Shown here piece after piece: positions 25,264 through 33,258 of a stretch of 34,273 nucleotides of DNA (position 1 is the first letter of the stretch; each line of letters begins with the position of its first letter). The position numbers were made by a program, and so were the translations under genes. This stretch comes from Paludibacter propionicigenes (lineage in GTDB: Bacteria; Bacteroidota; Bacteroidia; Bacteroidales; JAFGXI01). The notes below the pieces were generated by a model. That model did not search any database, was not told the origin of the DNA, and saw nothing but the letters and a program-made list of their open reading frames with translations. The stretch covers positions 1 to 34,273 of the forward strand of contig DYMG01000020.1 of assembly GCA_020721655.1 (NCBI GenBank). Direction: 5' to 3'.

Positions 25264-26589
25264 TTATATTAAACCATTATTTGTTGGTTTTGTATTGTTT
25301 CTATTATTATTAAAATTATTATTTCTATTGTTATTGTTGCTATTATTGTTTGGTTTTATTTTGTTATTTGAGTTTGGTTGAGCATTTTTATTTGCCGAAA
25401 CATTATTAATATTGTTTGGAGTTACAGTAATATTTTTTTGATTTGTGTTTTCTTCGGGTAAATTTTGGTTTGTTTTATTTCTATTCTTATTCCTATTTTT
25501 ATTCTTACTTTTCTTTTTAACATCAAAACGAGTTAAGCTTTCTTGACCTACAACTTCTAAGAAATCGTTGTCTCGCGACTTTTCAATTTTCTCGGTTATT
25601 TTTGGTTTTACACCTTCTTTGTTTAGCTTAATAATTTCCTTTACTTTTTCAATTTCAATAGGAGTAAGGTTCATTGCTCCAATTTTGCTAAAACTATACC
25701 AATATGTTTTCTTAAACACGTCTGTTTTAACATAGTATAAAGTTCCTTCTTCTACTTCTAAGTTTATTGAAGTACTAGGAAAATCTTTTTTTGTGTCTTT
25801 ATAGGCTTCAACTTCAAAATTAAGGCAGCATTTTAATTTGCCACATTGTCCGGCAAGTTTTTGTGGATGAAGTGAAATTTCTTGGTCGCGTGCAGATGTT
25901 GTTGATACAGAAACAAAATTACTCATCCATTTTGCACAACAAAGTTCGTTTCCGCAAGGACCAATTCCGCCAATTCTGCCAGCTTCTTGGCGAGCACCAA
26001 TTTGTTTCATTTCAATACGAACTTTAAATTCGTCGGCATAACGTTTAATAAGGTCTCTAAAATCAACTCGTTCGTCGGCAATATAATAAAAAATTGCTTT
26101 TGTTTTGTCGCCTTGGTATTCTACATCGCCAATTTTCATATTCAAATTAAGCTCTATAGCAATTTGACGAGAGCGAAGCATTGTTGTTTTTTCTAATTCT
26201 ACCGATTGTTTCCATTTTTCAATGTCTGTGTCTTTTGCTTTTCTATATATTTTTTTAAAAACAGTTTTTTCAGGATTAATTTTGTATTTTCTAAGTTGTT
26301 CGTAAACCAATTCTCCGGTAAGTGCAATTGTTCCAATATCGTGTCCCGGAAGAGCTTCTACGGCAACAATATCGCCTTCTACTATTGGTAAATCGTTAAT
26401 GTTTTCGAAAAATTCTATTCTTGTATTTTTAAATCGTATTTCAACAATATTCCTTTTGTTTTTAATACTCGGTATATCTGTAAGCCAATTATAAACGTCT
26501 AATCTAAAACCATTACTACAACAAGATGATATATTATTAGTTTCAAGTGTTTTATCATTTATATTGGCTCTGTTACTGCAACAAGCCAT
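25264..26589 (-). CDS. ricT: PSP1-domain protein, RicT (YaaT) family, with Asn-rich tail
   Basis: RicT belongs to the Y-complex in Firmicutes, which binds Fe-S clusters and affects mRNA maturation; the role in Bacteroidota is unproven. The PSP1 domain spans about 110-260. It has ADERVDFRDLIKRYADEF, then Cys motifs CGNELCCAKW and CGKLKCCLNFE that fit cluster ligands. The N-terminus holds two CC pairs (ACCSN and SCCSNG). After about residue 360 comes a Lys/Asn/Arg-rich stretch (KNKNRNKNRNK), then an Asn-rich disordered tail to 441, encoded by near-monotonous AAT/AAC codons. It heads the ricT-gldH-trmB operon and has a clear promoter at 26613. Confidence 0.92.
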   Translation of the reverse strand: MACCSNRANINDKTLETNNISSCCSNGFRLDVYNWLTDIPSIKNKRNIVEIRFKNTRIEFFENINDLPIVEGDIVAVEALPGHDIGTIALTGELVYEQLRKYKINPEKTVFKKIYRKAKDTDIEKWKQSVELEKTTMLRSRQIAIELNLNMKIGDVEYQGDKTKAIFYYIADERVDFRDLIKRYADEFKVRIEMKQIGARQEAGRIGGIGPCGNELCCAKWMSNFVSVSTTSARDQEISLHPQKLAGQCGKLKCCLNFEVEAYKDTKKDFPSTSINLEVEEGTLYYVKTDVFKKTYWYSFSKIGAMNLTPIEIEKVKEIIKLNKEGVKPKITEKIEKSRDNDFLEVVGQESLTRFDVKKKSKNKNRNKNRNKTNQNLPEENTNQKNITVTPNNINNVSANKNAQPNSNNKIKPNNNSNNNNRNNNFNNNRNNTKPTNNGLI

Positions 26590-26612
26590 ATTTTTATTTT
26601 TTAATTTAATTA

Positions 26613-26620
26613 CAAAGATA
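26613..26620 (-). promoter_or_regulatory. -7 box for the ricT operon
   Basis: Minus-strand TATCTTTG fits TAnnTTTG and lies 23 bases before the ricT ATG (26589). Confidence 0.65.
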
Positions 26621-26702
26621 TATTTTTTATGTTATAAATTATAAAAAGAATATTGCTAAAATATTAGTGATGATTAAAAACTCAATAACCAAAGTTTTTT
26701 AT

Positions 26703-26710
26703 TACTTTTG
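26703..26710 (+). promoter_or_regulatory. -7 box for tRNA-Ser
   Basis: TACTTTTG fits TAnnTTTG and ends 9 bases before the tRNA 5' end, giving a start a few bases before the mature end. Confidence 0.65.
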
Positions 26711-26719
26711 CAAAAGTAC

Positions 26720-26806
26720 GGAGAATTGGCCGAGTGGCTTAAGGCGCACGCTTGGAAAGCGTGTTTATTGGTAACAGTAACGTGGGTTCGAATCCCTCAT
26801 TCTCCG
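26720..26806 (+). tRNA. tRNA-Ser (anticodon GGA)
   Basis: Acceptor GGAGAAT pairs with ATTCTCC, with discriminator G. The D arm (GGCCGAGTGGCTTAAGG type) and the anticodon stem CACGC/GCGTG with loop TTGGAAA place GGA as anticodon. A long variable arm, typical of class II serine tRNA, and GGTTCGAATCC follow. CCA is not encoded in full (CA follows the discriminator). Confidence 0.96.
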
Positions 26807-26891
26807 CAAAGACATATAAATCACAAATTACAAAAAAAACATTAGCTATTGTTACTTTTATTATTTATTTTAGTGAACAAAATATTATTCT

Positions 26892-29378
26892 ATGCCTAAA
26901 AAAATATTTGTAATATTTGCTTTAATAAATTCAGTTGTATTTTCTCAAAATATTGATAGCCTCAAACTTATTATTGAAAAAAATAGTGGTTTAGAACAAT
27001 TAGATGCTTTATTTGATTTAGCTTATGTTTACGAAGACAAAGATTACGATTCGAGCATGTTTTTTTTCGACGAGTTATTAAAAATAGCAAACCAAACAAA
27101 AAATATAGAATTTATTGTAAAATCGCAAATTGGAAAAGGTAGAATTTACAAAAATAAGGGCGATTATCAAAAAGCAACAGAATTTTACAATAATGCATTA
27201 AAAAACAATAATTTAATTAAAAACAACGAATTATATTCATCAATATTTAACAATTTTGGCATACTATATAAAAATCAAGGAAATTATAGTAAGGCAATAG
27301 AATATTACAATAAATCCATTTTGTATTATAAGAAAAACAACGATAATAGCAGTATTGCTTATTCTTTCACAAATATTGCTAATATTTACAACATTCAAGG
27401 AAATTTCGACGAAGCATTAATATTTTATAACAAAGCAATTAAAATAGCCGAAAAAATTAAAGACAATACAATATTATCTAGTTCATATAACGGTATAGGT
27501 GTAATATATTATATGACAGGCAATTACAATGGGGCTATAAAGTATTTTCAAAAAACTCTTAAAATTAAAGAAATTATTCAAGATTTGAGAGGCGAATCTA
27601 TGTGTTATAACAATATAGGTATGGTTCATTATGAACAGCACAATTATATTAAATCTATAAAATATTACGAAAAAGCATTAGATATTTACGTTAAACTTGG
27701 CGATAAACAAGGAATTGCAGGTTCTTATAGCAATTTAGGAATAGTTTATAACGACATGAAAAAATTTGAAAAAGCTATTCAATATTTTGATAAGGCTCTA
27801 AAAATAAATACAGAAGTTGGAAATAAATTTGAAATGTCGAATGTGCTAAGCAACTTAGCTTCAACATACTTACATTCAAATAGAATTAGGAAATCAAAAT
27901 ATTATTTTGAAAAAGCACTTAAATTAAAAGAAGAACTTGATGATAAGGAAGGTATTTCATCTATTTTAATAAGTTTATCAAGTGTTTTTGAAGAAATTGG
28001 CGACTCTACTTTTAATAAATATTACTACAATATTTCAATAAGTTATGCCAAAAAAGGACTAATTATAGCAAATGAAATAGGTACAATTCCCGACCAAAAA
28101 ATTGCCTACGAAAGTCTTTATAAATCGTACTTTAAAATTAACGATATAAATAACGCATATAAATACCTAACTCTTTATACATCAATAAAAGATAGCTTGT
28201 ATAACAGTAGTAAAATGCAAGAAATTGAAATGTTAGAAGCAAAATTTGATACAGAAAAGAAAGAACAAGAAATAGAAAAAAATAAAATTGTAATTCAAAA
28301 ACAAAATGCAGAGGCAAAACAGCTTGAAGCGGAGGCTTCTAAACAAAAAATAATGAGAAATGCTTTTATTTTAGGCTTAATATTATCAATAATTGTAATA
28401 ATTTTAATTTTAGTTAATCTTAAAAACAAACGGAGAGCCAATAAATTATTAACCGAGCAGAAAAATCAGATAATAGAAAAAAATGAAGAGCTAAACCAAC
28501 AAAACGAAGAGATTTTAGCCCAACGTGATGAAATTGAAGTTCAAAAAGAAAAGATTGAAAAAATACACTTAAATCTTACCGAAAGTATTGATTATGCTAA
28601 AAACATACAATCGTCGGTTTTGCCAAGCCAGAATTTGCTGAAAAACAATTTTTCCGACTATTTTTTAATGTTTTCGCCAAAAGATGTAGTTAGTGGCGAT
28701 TTTTACTGGTGGACAAAATTAGACGATGTAATTATTATAGCAGTTGCCGATTGCACCGGACACGGAGTCCCGGGTGCATTTATGAGTATGTTAGGAATTT
28801 CACTTTTATCTGAAATTGTAGATAAAGAAAAAAATATAAATCCAAATATAATCTTAAATAAACTTAGAGAAGGTATAATTAAAGCTTTAGGGCAACAAGG
28901 TAGAGAATTAGAACAAAAAGATGGAATGGATATTTCTTTGGTCGCAATAAATACAAAAACATATTTTGTTGAATATGCGGGAGCCAATAACCCTTTGTAT
29001 TTTATATCAAAAACAGCAGAAATGGATAGTGAATTAATTGTTATTGATAAAAATTTAAAAAACAATTCAAAATTGTTCTACGAAATTAAGCCCGATAAAA
29101 TGCCAATTTCCATTTATTTAAAAATGGAAAGTTTTACAAATAAATCTGTTCAATTAAGCAAAGGCGATAAAATTTTCTTGTTTTCTGATGGTTATGCAGA
29201 CCAGTTTGGTGGCTATAAAGGTAAAAAATTTAAGTACGCACAATTAAAACAACTATTGTTTGATAGTTCTAATTTGCCAATGTTGGAACAAAAAAATATT
29301 GTAGAAAGCACCTTTGAAAATTGGATTGGTAATTACACTCAAATTGACGATGTGCTTATTTTAGGAATAACAGTATAA
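26892..29378 (+). CDS. TPR-repeat sensor with SpoIIE-type PP2C phosphatase
   Basis: This is an 828-residue membrane protein. A signal sequence (1-18, ending VVFSQ) leads to about nine TPR units (roughly 40-430, repeated pattern NNIGxxYxxxGNYxKAIxYYxKAL). A helix at 430-489 precedes one transmembrane helix (490-509). A coiled coil (510-560) is rich in Glu, Gln and Lys. The SpoIIE/PP2C domain is at about 565-828, with metal Asp residues in SGDFYWW (D603), VADCTGHG (D620), FSDGYADQF and QIDDVLIL, all present. So the TPRs face the periplasm and the phosphatase acts on a cytosolic phospho-Ser/Thr partner, probably an anti-sigma antagonist or similar. No partner gene is adjacent. It is the first coding gene after tRNA-Ser, with a 3' hairpin shared with the convergent neighbour. 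Confidence 0.93.
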   Translation: MPKKIFVIFALINSVVFSQNIDSLKLIIEKNSGLEQLDALFDLAYVYEDKDYDSSMFFFDELLKIANQTKNIEFIVKSQIGKGRIYKNKGDYQKATEFYNNALKNNNLIKNNELYSSIFNNFGILYKNQGNYSKAIEYYNKSILYYKKNNDNSSIAYSFTNIANIYNIQGNFDEALIFYNKAIKIAEKIKDNTILSSSYNGIGVIYYMTGNYNGAIKYFQKTLKIKEIIQDLRGESMCYNNIGMVHYEQHNYIKSIKYYEKALDIYVKLGDKQGIAGSYSNLGIVYNDMKKFEKAIQYFDKALKINTEVGNKFEMSNVLSNLASTYLHSNRIRKSKYYFEKALKLKEELDDKEGISSILISLSSVFEEIGDSTFNKYYYNISISYAKKGLIIANEIGTIPDQKIAYESLYKSYFKINDINNAYKYLTLYTSIKDSLYNSSKMQEIEMLEAKFDTEKKEQEIEKNKIVIQKQNAEAKQLEAEASKQKIMRNAFILGLILSIIVIILILVNLKNKRRANKLLTEQKNQIIEKNEELNQQNEEILAQRDEIEVQKEKIEKIHLNLTESIDYAKNIQSSVLPSQNLLKNNFSDYFLMFSPKDVVSGDFYWWTKLDDVIIIAVADCTGHGVPGAFMSMLGISLLSEIVDKEKNINPNIILNKLREGIIKALGQQGRELEQKDGMDISLVAINTKTYFVEYAGANNPLYFISKTAEMDSELIVIDKNLKNNSKLFYEIKPDKMPISIYLKMESFTNKSVQLSKGDKIFLFSDGYADQFGGYKGKKFKYAQLKQLLFDSSNLPMLEQKNIVESTFENWIGNYTQIDDVLILGITV

Positions 29379-29392
29379 AAAATAAAAATTTT

Positions 29393-29416
29393 AAATGGTT
29401 TATTTTGAAACCATTT
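29393..29416. terminator. Bidirectional terminator at 29393-29416
   Basis: AAATGGTTT and AAACCATTT form a 9-bp perfect stem with a 6-base loop. T-rich sequence follows on one strand and A-rich sequence precedes on the other. It also covers the end codons of the 66-residue gene. Confidence 0.75.
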
Positions 29417-29600
29417 TAATAGATTTATCTTCTATCATATTTTGCAACTCTGCTAATAATGTTTTTTCGTGTAAATCAATATAACCATCTTCTGTAGCAA
29501 TATCAATTATTTCGTCGTATTCTTCACGAGTTATTTTATGGTCTTCTATAGCTTTTAAAATACGCTCTCTTAACCTTTTAGCACTTTCACTTATTTCCAT
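29400..29600 (-). CDS. Small acidic helical protein (66 aa), function unknown
   Basis: The 66 residues have no signal peptide and a high content of Glu, Lys and Ile in helices. The middle reads DIATEDGYIDLHEKTLL. It resembles an EF-hand or TerB-type turn, with DG, I and a later E at the expected spacing, but it lacks the first two acidic ligands. I cannot name a family with confidence; a tellurite-resistance (TerB-like) or calcium-binding relative is possible. The ATG at 29600 opens with MEISESAKRLRERILKAIED. The 3' end is inside a bidirectional terminator. It is separated by 92 bases from the S46 peptidase, so it is likely transcribed apart or as a read-through from it. Confidence 0.7.
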   Translation of the reverse strand: MEISESAKRLRERILKAIEDHKITREEYDEIIDIATEDGYIDLHEKTLLAELQNMIEDKSIKMVSK

Positions 29601-29692
29601 ATTTGTGTAATTTTATATTTATACAAAAGAACTAAAATGTTTTAATTTTAAGTTTATAAATAATATTAATAAAATATAAAAAATGTTTTTTT

Positions 29693-31834
29693 TTATTTTA
29701 CAATAGTTATTTCGTCAATTAACCTTTGTGAACCTGCAAACTTATCAATAATAAACAAAGCATAGCGAATGTCTAAAGAAATATTTCTGCACTGATTTGG
29801 GTCGTACATAATGTCGCTCATAGTTCCCTCCCAATTTCTATCAAAATTAACTCCAATAAGTTCGCCATTTGCATTTAAAACAGGGCTTCCAGAGTTTCCT
29901 CCGGTAGTATGGTTTGTTGCAATAAAACAAGTGTGAAGCGTGCTGTCTTTATCGGCATATTGTCCGTAATCTTTAGATTTATAAAGTTCTTTCAGTTTTT
30001 CAGGAACATCGTAATCGTAAATTTCGGGGTTGTCTTTTTCTATAATGCCATCTAAAGTTGTAAAATATTTGTAAATAACTCCATCGTTTGGTTCGTAAGT
30101 GTCTACGTTTCCGTAAGTTACTCGTAATGTAAAGTTTGCATCGGGGTATAGTGTTTTTGTAGAATTAAATTCTATTATTGCTTTTAAATATTTTTTATTA
30201 AGACTTTGTAATGCTAAGTTTGCCTCTTTTGTTGTTGTATAAACTTTTTCTCTATAGAAATTAATTACTTCAATTGTTGATGAATAAAATGGGTCGGCTT
30301 TTAATTTTTTTAATGAAAAATTATTTAAAAAATTTTCTAATCGCATTTTATCTGTAAAAATACTTTTAGCGTAAATTTTGTTTGCATAAGCATAAAAATC
30401 GCCCTTATATTTTTTATTAACCTCTTCTATAAATTTGGGTTTGTATTCATTTGCAACAGAATCGGCATAAATTTTATATAAAGCTGCAAATATTTTTTTA
30501 TCGGTTTCCAAATTAAAATTTTTAAAATGCCCTTCTATTCCTTTTTTTAATTTAGTTATTAATTCTTTTTGGGCATTTTGGTCTAAGTTTTCTAAATTTT
30601 CAAAATCTAATGCGTAATCGTTTGTTTCAATGCCGAGTACTGCTTCTAACATATACTGTTCTATAAACGAATAAGGCTTAAGTTGTGTGTATATTTTTTC
30701 GTATTCTGAAAGTATATTTCCGTATTCCGCTTTTCGTTCTTGGTTAGAGTTTATCCAATTTGTGAGTTCTTTTTCAAATTGTTTCTTTTTTTCAATTGCG
30801 TTCAATTTTTTTAAACCTTTGTTTTCCCCAATCCATTTTTTCCAAGCATTAGAAACATTTGCAGCTTTAGAAGCATATTGAATTCTAATTTTAGCACTTG
30901 TTTCCATATCTGCTTTCATTATATTGAGTTTGGTGTCTCTAATTTTAATTCTATTGGGATTTATTATATTCATAATACTTTCTACTGCAAATGAAGATAA
31001 GTATTCTGAGGTTCTTCCGGGATAACCAAAAACCATAGTAAAATCGCCTTTTTCAACGCCTTTTAGCGATATTGGAAAATGCTTTATTGGCTTATACGGA
31101 ACATTTTCTGCAGAATAATTTGCTGGTTCGTTGTTTTTGTTAGCATAAATTCTGAAAAGTGAAAAATCGCCTGTATGTCGGGGCCACATCCAATTGTCGG
31201 TATCGCCACCAAATTTTCCTATTGATGATGGAGGAGCTCCAACTAAACGAATATCGGTATAAACCTTATTTATAAATAAATAGTATGCATTTCCGTTAAA
31301 GAAAGGCTCTAATTCGGCTTCGTATATTGTGCCTTTTATGGCTTCTTGCTTAATTATTTCTATGTTTTTTTTAATTTGTTCGTTTTGCAACTCTTCCGAT
31401 AAATTTTTATCTATTCCACTGAGAACTTTTTCTGTAACATCTTCCATTTTAACTAAAAAAGTAACAGTTAAATTTGGATTTGGAAGCTCATCTCCAATTT
31501 TTTCTGCCCAATAACCATTTGTTAGATAATCGTGTTCAACAGAGCTGTGAGATTGTATTGAGCCATAACCACAATGATGGTTTGTTATTAAAAGTCCTTG
31601 GTCTGAAATTAATTCGCCAGTACAACCACCCCCAAAAATTACAACGGCATCTTTCATCGAAGCTTGGTTTATGCTATAAATATCTTCAGGTGTAAGCTTA
31701 AAACCTTTTTTCTTCATATCTTCATAATTGTATTTTTTTAACAGCAATGGAATCCACATTCCTTCGTCGGCAATTAAAAAAATGGAACTGTTTATTGTAA
31801 AAACAACTAATAGTATAATTTTAATAAATTTCAT
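29693..31834 (-). CDS. S46 family dipeptidyl-peptidase, DPP11-like (Asp/Glu-specific)
   Basis: This is a secreted or periplasmic serine peptidase that releases dipeptides. It has 713 residues, a signal at 1-22 and the S46 domain throughout. The catalytic His is in TNHHCGYGS (near 85-90), Asp in GGDTDNWMWPRHTGDF, and the Ser is S648 in GGNSGSPVLN. In P. gingivalis enzymes the residue 18 after the nucleophile decides P1 choice, Gly in DPP7 and Arg in DPP11. Here it is Arg666 in FDRNWE, so acidic P1 residues are predicted. The gene starts after a run of 12 A bases in the coding sense, right before the ATG. With arginine deiminase beside it (divergent), it suggests peptide and amino-acid use, though not the same transcript. 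Confidence 0.95.
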   Translation of the reverse strand: MKFIKIILLVVFTINSSIFLIADEGMWIPLLLKKYNYEDMKKKGFKLTPEDIYSINQASMKDAVVIFGGGCTGELISDQGLLITNHHCGYGSIQSHSSVEHDYLTNGYWAEKIGDELPNPNLTVTFLVKMEDVTEKVLSGIDKNLSEELQNEQIKKNIEIIKQEAIKGTIYEAELEPFFNGNAYYLFINKVYTDIRLVGAPPSSIGKFGGDTDNWMWPRHTGDFSLFRIYANKNNEPANYSAENVPYKPIKHFPISLKGVEKGDFTMVFGYPGRTSEYLSSFAVESIMNIINPNRIKIRDTKLNIMKADMETSAKIRIQYASKAANVSNAWKKWIGENKGLKKLNAIEKKKQFEKELTNWINSNQERKAEYGNILSEYEKIYTQLKPYSFIEQYMLEAVLGIETNDYALDFENLENLDQNAQKELITKLKKGIEGHFKNFNLETDKKIFAALYKIYADSVANEYKPKFIEEVNKKYKGDFYAYANKIYAKSIFTDKMRLENFLNNFSLKKLKADPFYSSTIEVINFYREKVYTTTKEANLALQSLNKKYLKAIIEFNSTKTLYPDANFTLRVTYGNVDTYEPNDGVIYKYFTTLDGIIEKDNPEIYDYDVPEKLKELYKSKDYGQYADKDSTLHTCFIATNHTTGGNSGSPVLNANGELIGVNFDRNWEGTMSDIMYDPNQCRNISLDIRYALFIIDKFAGSQRLIDEITIVK

Positions 31835-31846
31835 TTTTTTTTTTTT
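31834..31846 (-). repeat. Poly-A tract just before the S46 start codon
   Basis: In the coding sense, 12 A bases run straight into the ATG (31834). It is an extreme example of the A-rich leader used for translation start in this group. A homopolymer this long may also vary in length. Confidence 0.8.
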
Positions 31847-31965
31847 GCTAAAATTAATTAAAATAAATTATTAAAAAATAAAAGCACTATATTTTCTGAT
31901 GTAAATTTTGGGATTAATTTAATTAAGAAAAATTAAAAATGGTTTATAAATATATATTTTAATGC

Positions 31966-31973
31966 TATTTTTG
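31966..31973 (+). promoter_or_regulatory. -7 box for arginine deiminase
   Basis: TATTTTTG fits TAnnTTTG and ends 15 bases before the ATG at 31989. Confidence 0.6.
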
Positions 31974-31988
31974 GAAAAAAAATAGTTT

Positions 31989-33251
31989 ATGTCAACCGAT
32001 TTTAATATAAATATTAATTCAGAAATAGGTAAGTTAAAAGGAGTAATACTTCACACACCGGGAAAAGAAGTTAAAAACATGATTCCCGAAAATGCCAGCA
32101 GAGCACTATATAGCGACATTTTAAACATTGAAATTGTAAATAAAGAATATTCTCAATTTAAAGGTGTTTTAGATAAAGTTACTAAAACATTTGAGGTAAA
32201 AGATTTATTTGCCGATGTTATAGCTGATGCGAATATTAAATCATCAATAATTTCGGAAATATTAAAAAATGAAAATACTTTTGATGAAGATCAATACATT
32301 TTATCGTTATCCGATAAAGAATTAACAAACCAGTTATTTGAGGGTGTTCTTATGAATAAAAATACGGTTTCAAAGTTTCTTAATAAAGACCGTTATTCAC
32401 TAAAACCTTTATATAATTTCTTTTTTACTCGCGATGCTTCAATTTCGTTTGGAAATAAAGTAATTATTGGCAAAATGGCAAGTCCAATTCGTGATAGAGA
32501 ATCATTAATAATGGATTATATTTTTAGAAATCATAATATTTTTAAAGCCAATACAATAAATCCAAACCTAAAAATAGAAAATGCAGATTTAAAAATAGAA
32601 GGTGGCGATATTTTAATTGCACGAGAAGATATTTTACTCGTAGGTATGGGAGCAAGAACAAACTCCGATGCAATAGACTTTTTAATTTCTAACATTAAAC
32701 AAGACAGAAAAACAAAATTTCATATTTTAGTCCAAGAATTACCAACTTCGCCAGAATCGTTCATACATTTAGATATGGTTTTTACTCTTATTGATAGAGA
32801 TAGATGCATGGTATATTCTCCATTAATTTTAAAATCAGGCACTTATAAAACAATCCACATTGAATTAGATGAAGGAAAAACAAAATCGATAACCGAAGAA
32901 AATAATTTAATAGAAGCATTGCAAAAATTGGGAATGGAGCTTAAGCCTATAATGTGCGGAGGAAATGCCGACAAATGGAGTCAAGACCGAGAACAATGGC
33001 ATAGTGGAGCAAATTTTTTCGCATTTGAACCGGGTAAAATTATTGGATACGGACGAAATATTAATACAATAAATGCACTAAACGACGATGGTTTTTCTGT
33101 TCTAAAATCAGAAGATGTTATATCTGGAAAAGTTAAAATTGATGATTATAAAAAATGCGTTGTAACAATTGATGGCTCAGAATTGGCAAGAGGTGGAGGT
33201 GGTGCACGTTGTATGACTATGCCAATTTATAGGGAATCGGTAATATGGTAA
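31989..33251 (+). CDS. arcA: Arginine deiminase ArcA
   Basis: ArcA hydrolyses arginine to citrulline and ammonia. The 420 residues are of family size. The guanidino-binding and catalytic motifs are FTRD (146-149), EGGD (204-207), HLD (260-262) and the nucleophile C408 in GGGARCMTMPI. The N-terminal IGKLKGVILHTPGKEV is the usual start. arcB and arcC do not follow; a peptidoglycan LD-carboxypeptidase does, 7 bases later. It may therefore act in acid or ammonia supply, or with unlinked arc genes, instead of a local ADI operon. It has its own promoter divergent from the S46 peptidase. Confidence 0.96.
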   Translation: MSTDFNININSEIGKLKGVILHTPGKEVKNMIPENASRALYSDILNIEIVNKEYSQFKGVLDKVTKTFEVKDLFADVIADANIKSSIISEILKNENTFDEDQYILSLSDKELTNQLFEGVLMNKNTVSKFLNKDRYSLKPLYNFFFTRDASISFGNKVIIGKMASPIRDRESLIMDYIFRNHNIFKANTINPNLKIENADLKIEGGDILIAREDILLVGMGARTNSDAIDFLISNIKQDRKTKFHILVQELPTSPESFIHLDMVFTLIDRDRCMVYSPLILKSGTYKTIHIELDEGKTKSITEENNLIEALQKLGMELKPIMCGGNADKWSQDREQWHSGANFFAFEPGKIIGYGRNINTINALNDDGFSVLKSEDVISGKVKIDDYKKCVVTIDGSELARGGGGARCMTMPIYRESVIW

Positions 33252-33258
33252 TTTAAAA

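Noticed and set aside
25265-25520. Tandem or CRISPR-like repeats in the AAT/ATT-rich tract
   Set aside because: It is the coding sequence of the RicT Asn-rich tail; no regular unit and spacer pattern.
25987-26391. Two plus-strand frames opposite ricT
   Set aside because: Antisense shadows of a well-supported gene, rich in Phe, Asn and Ser.
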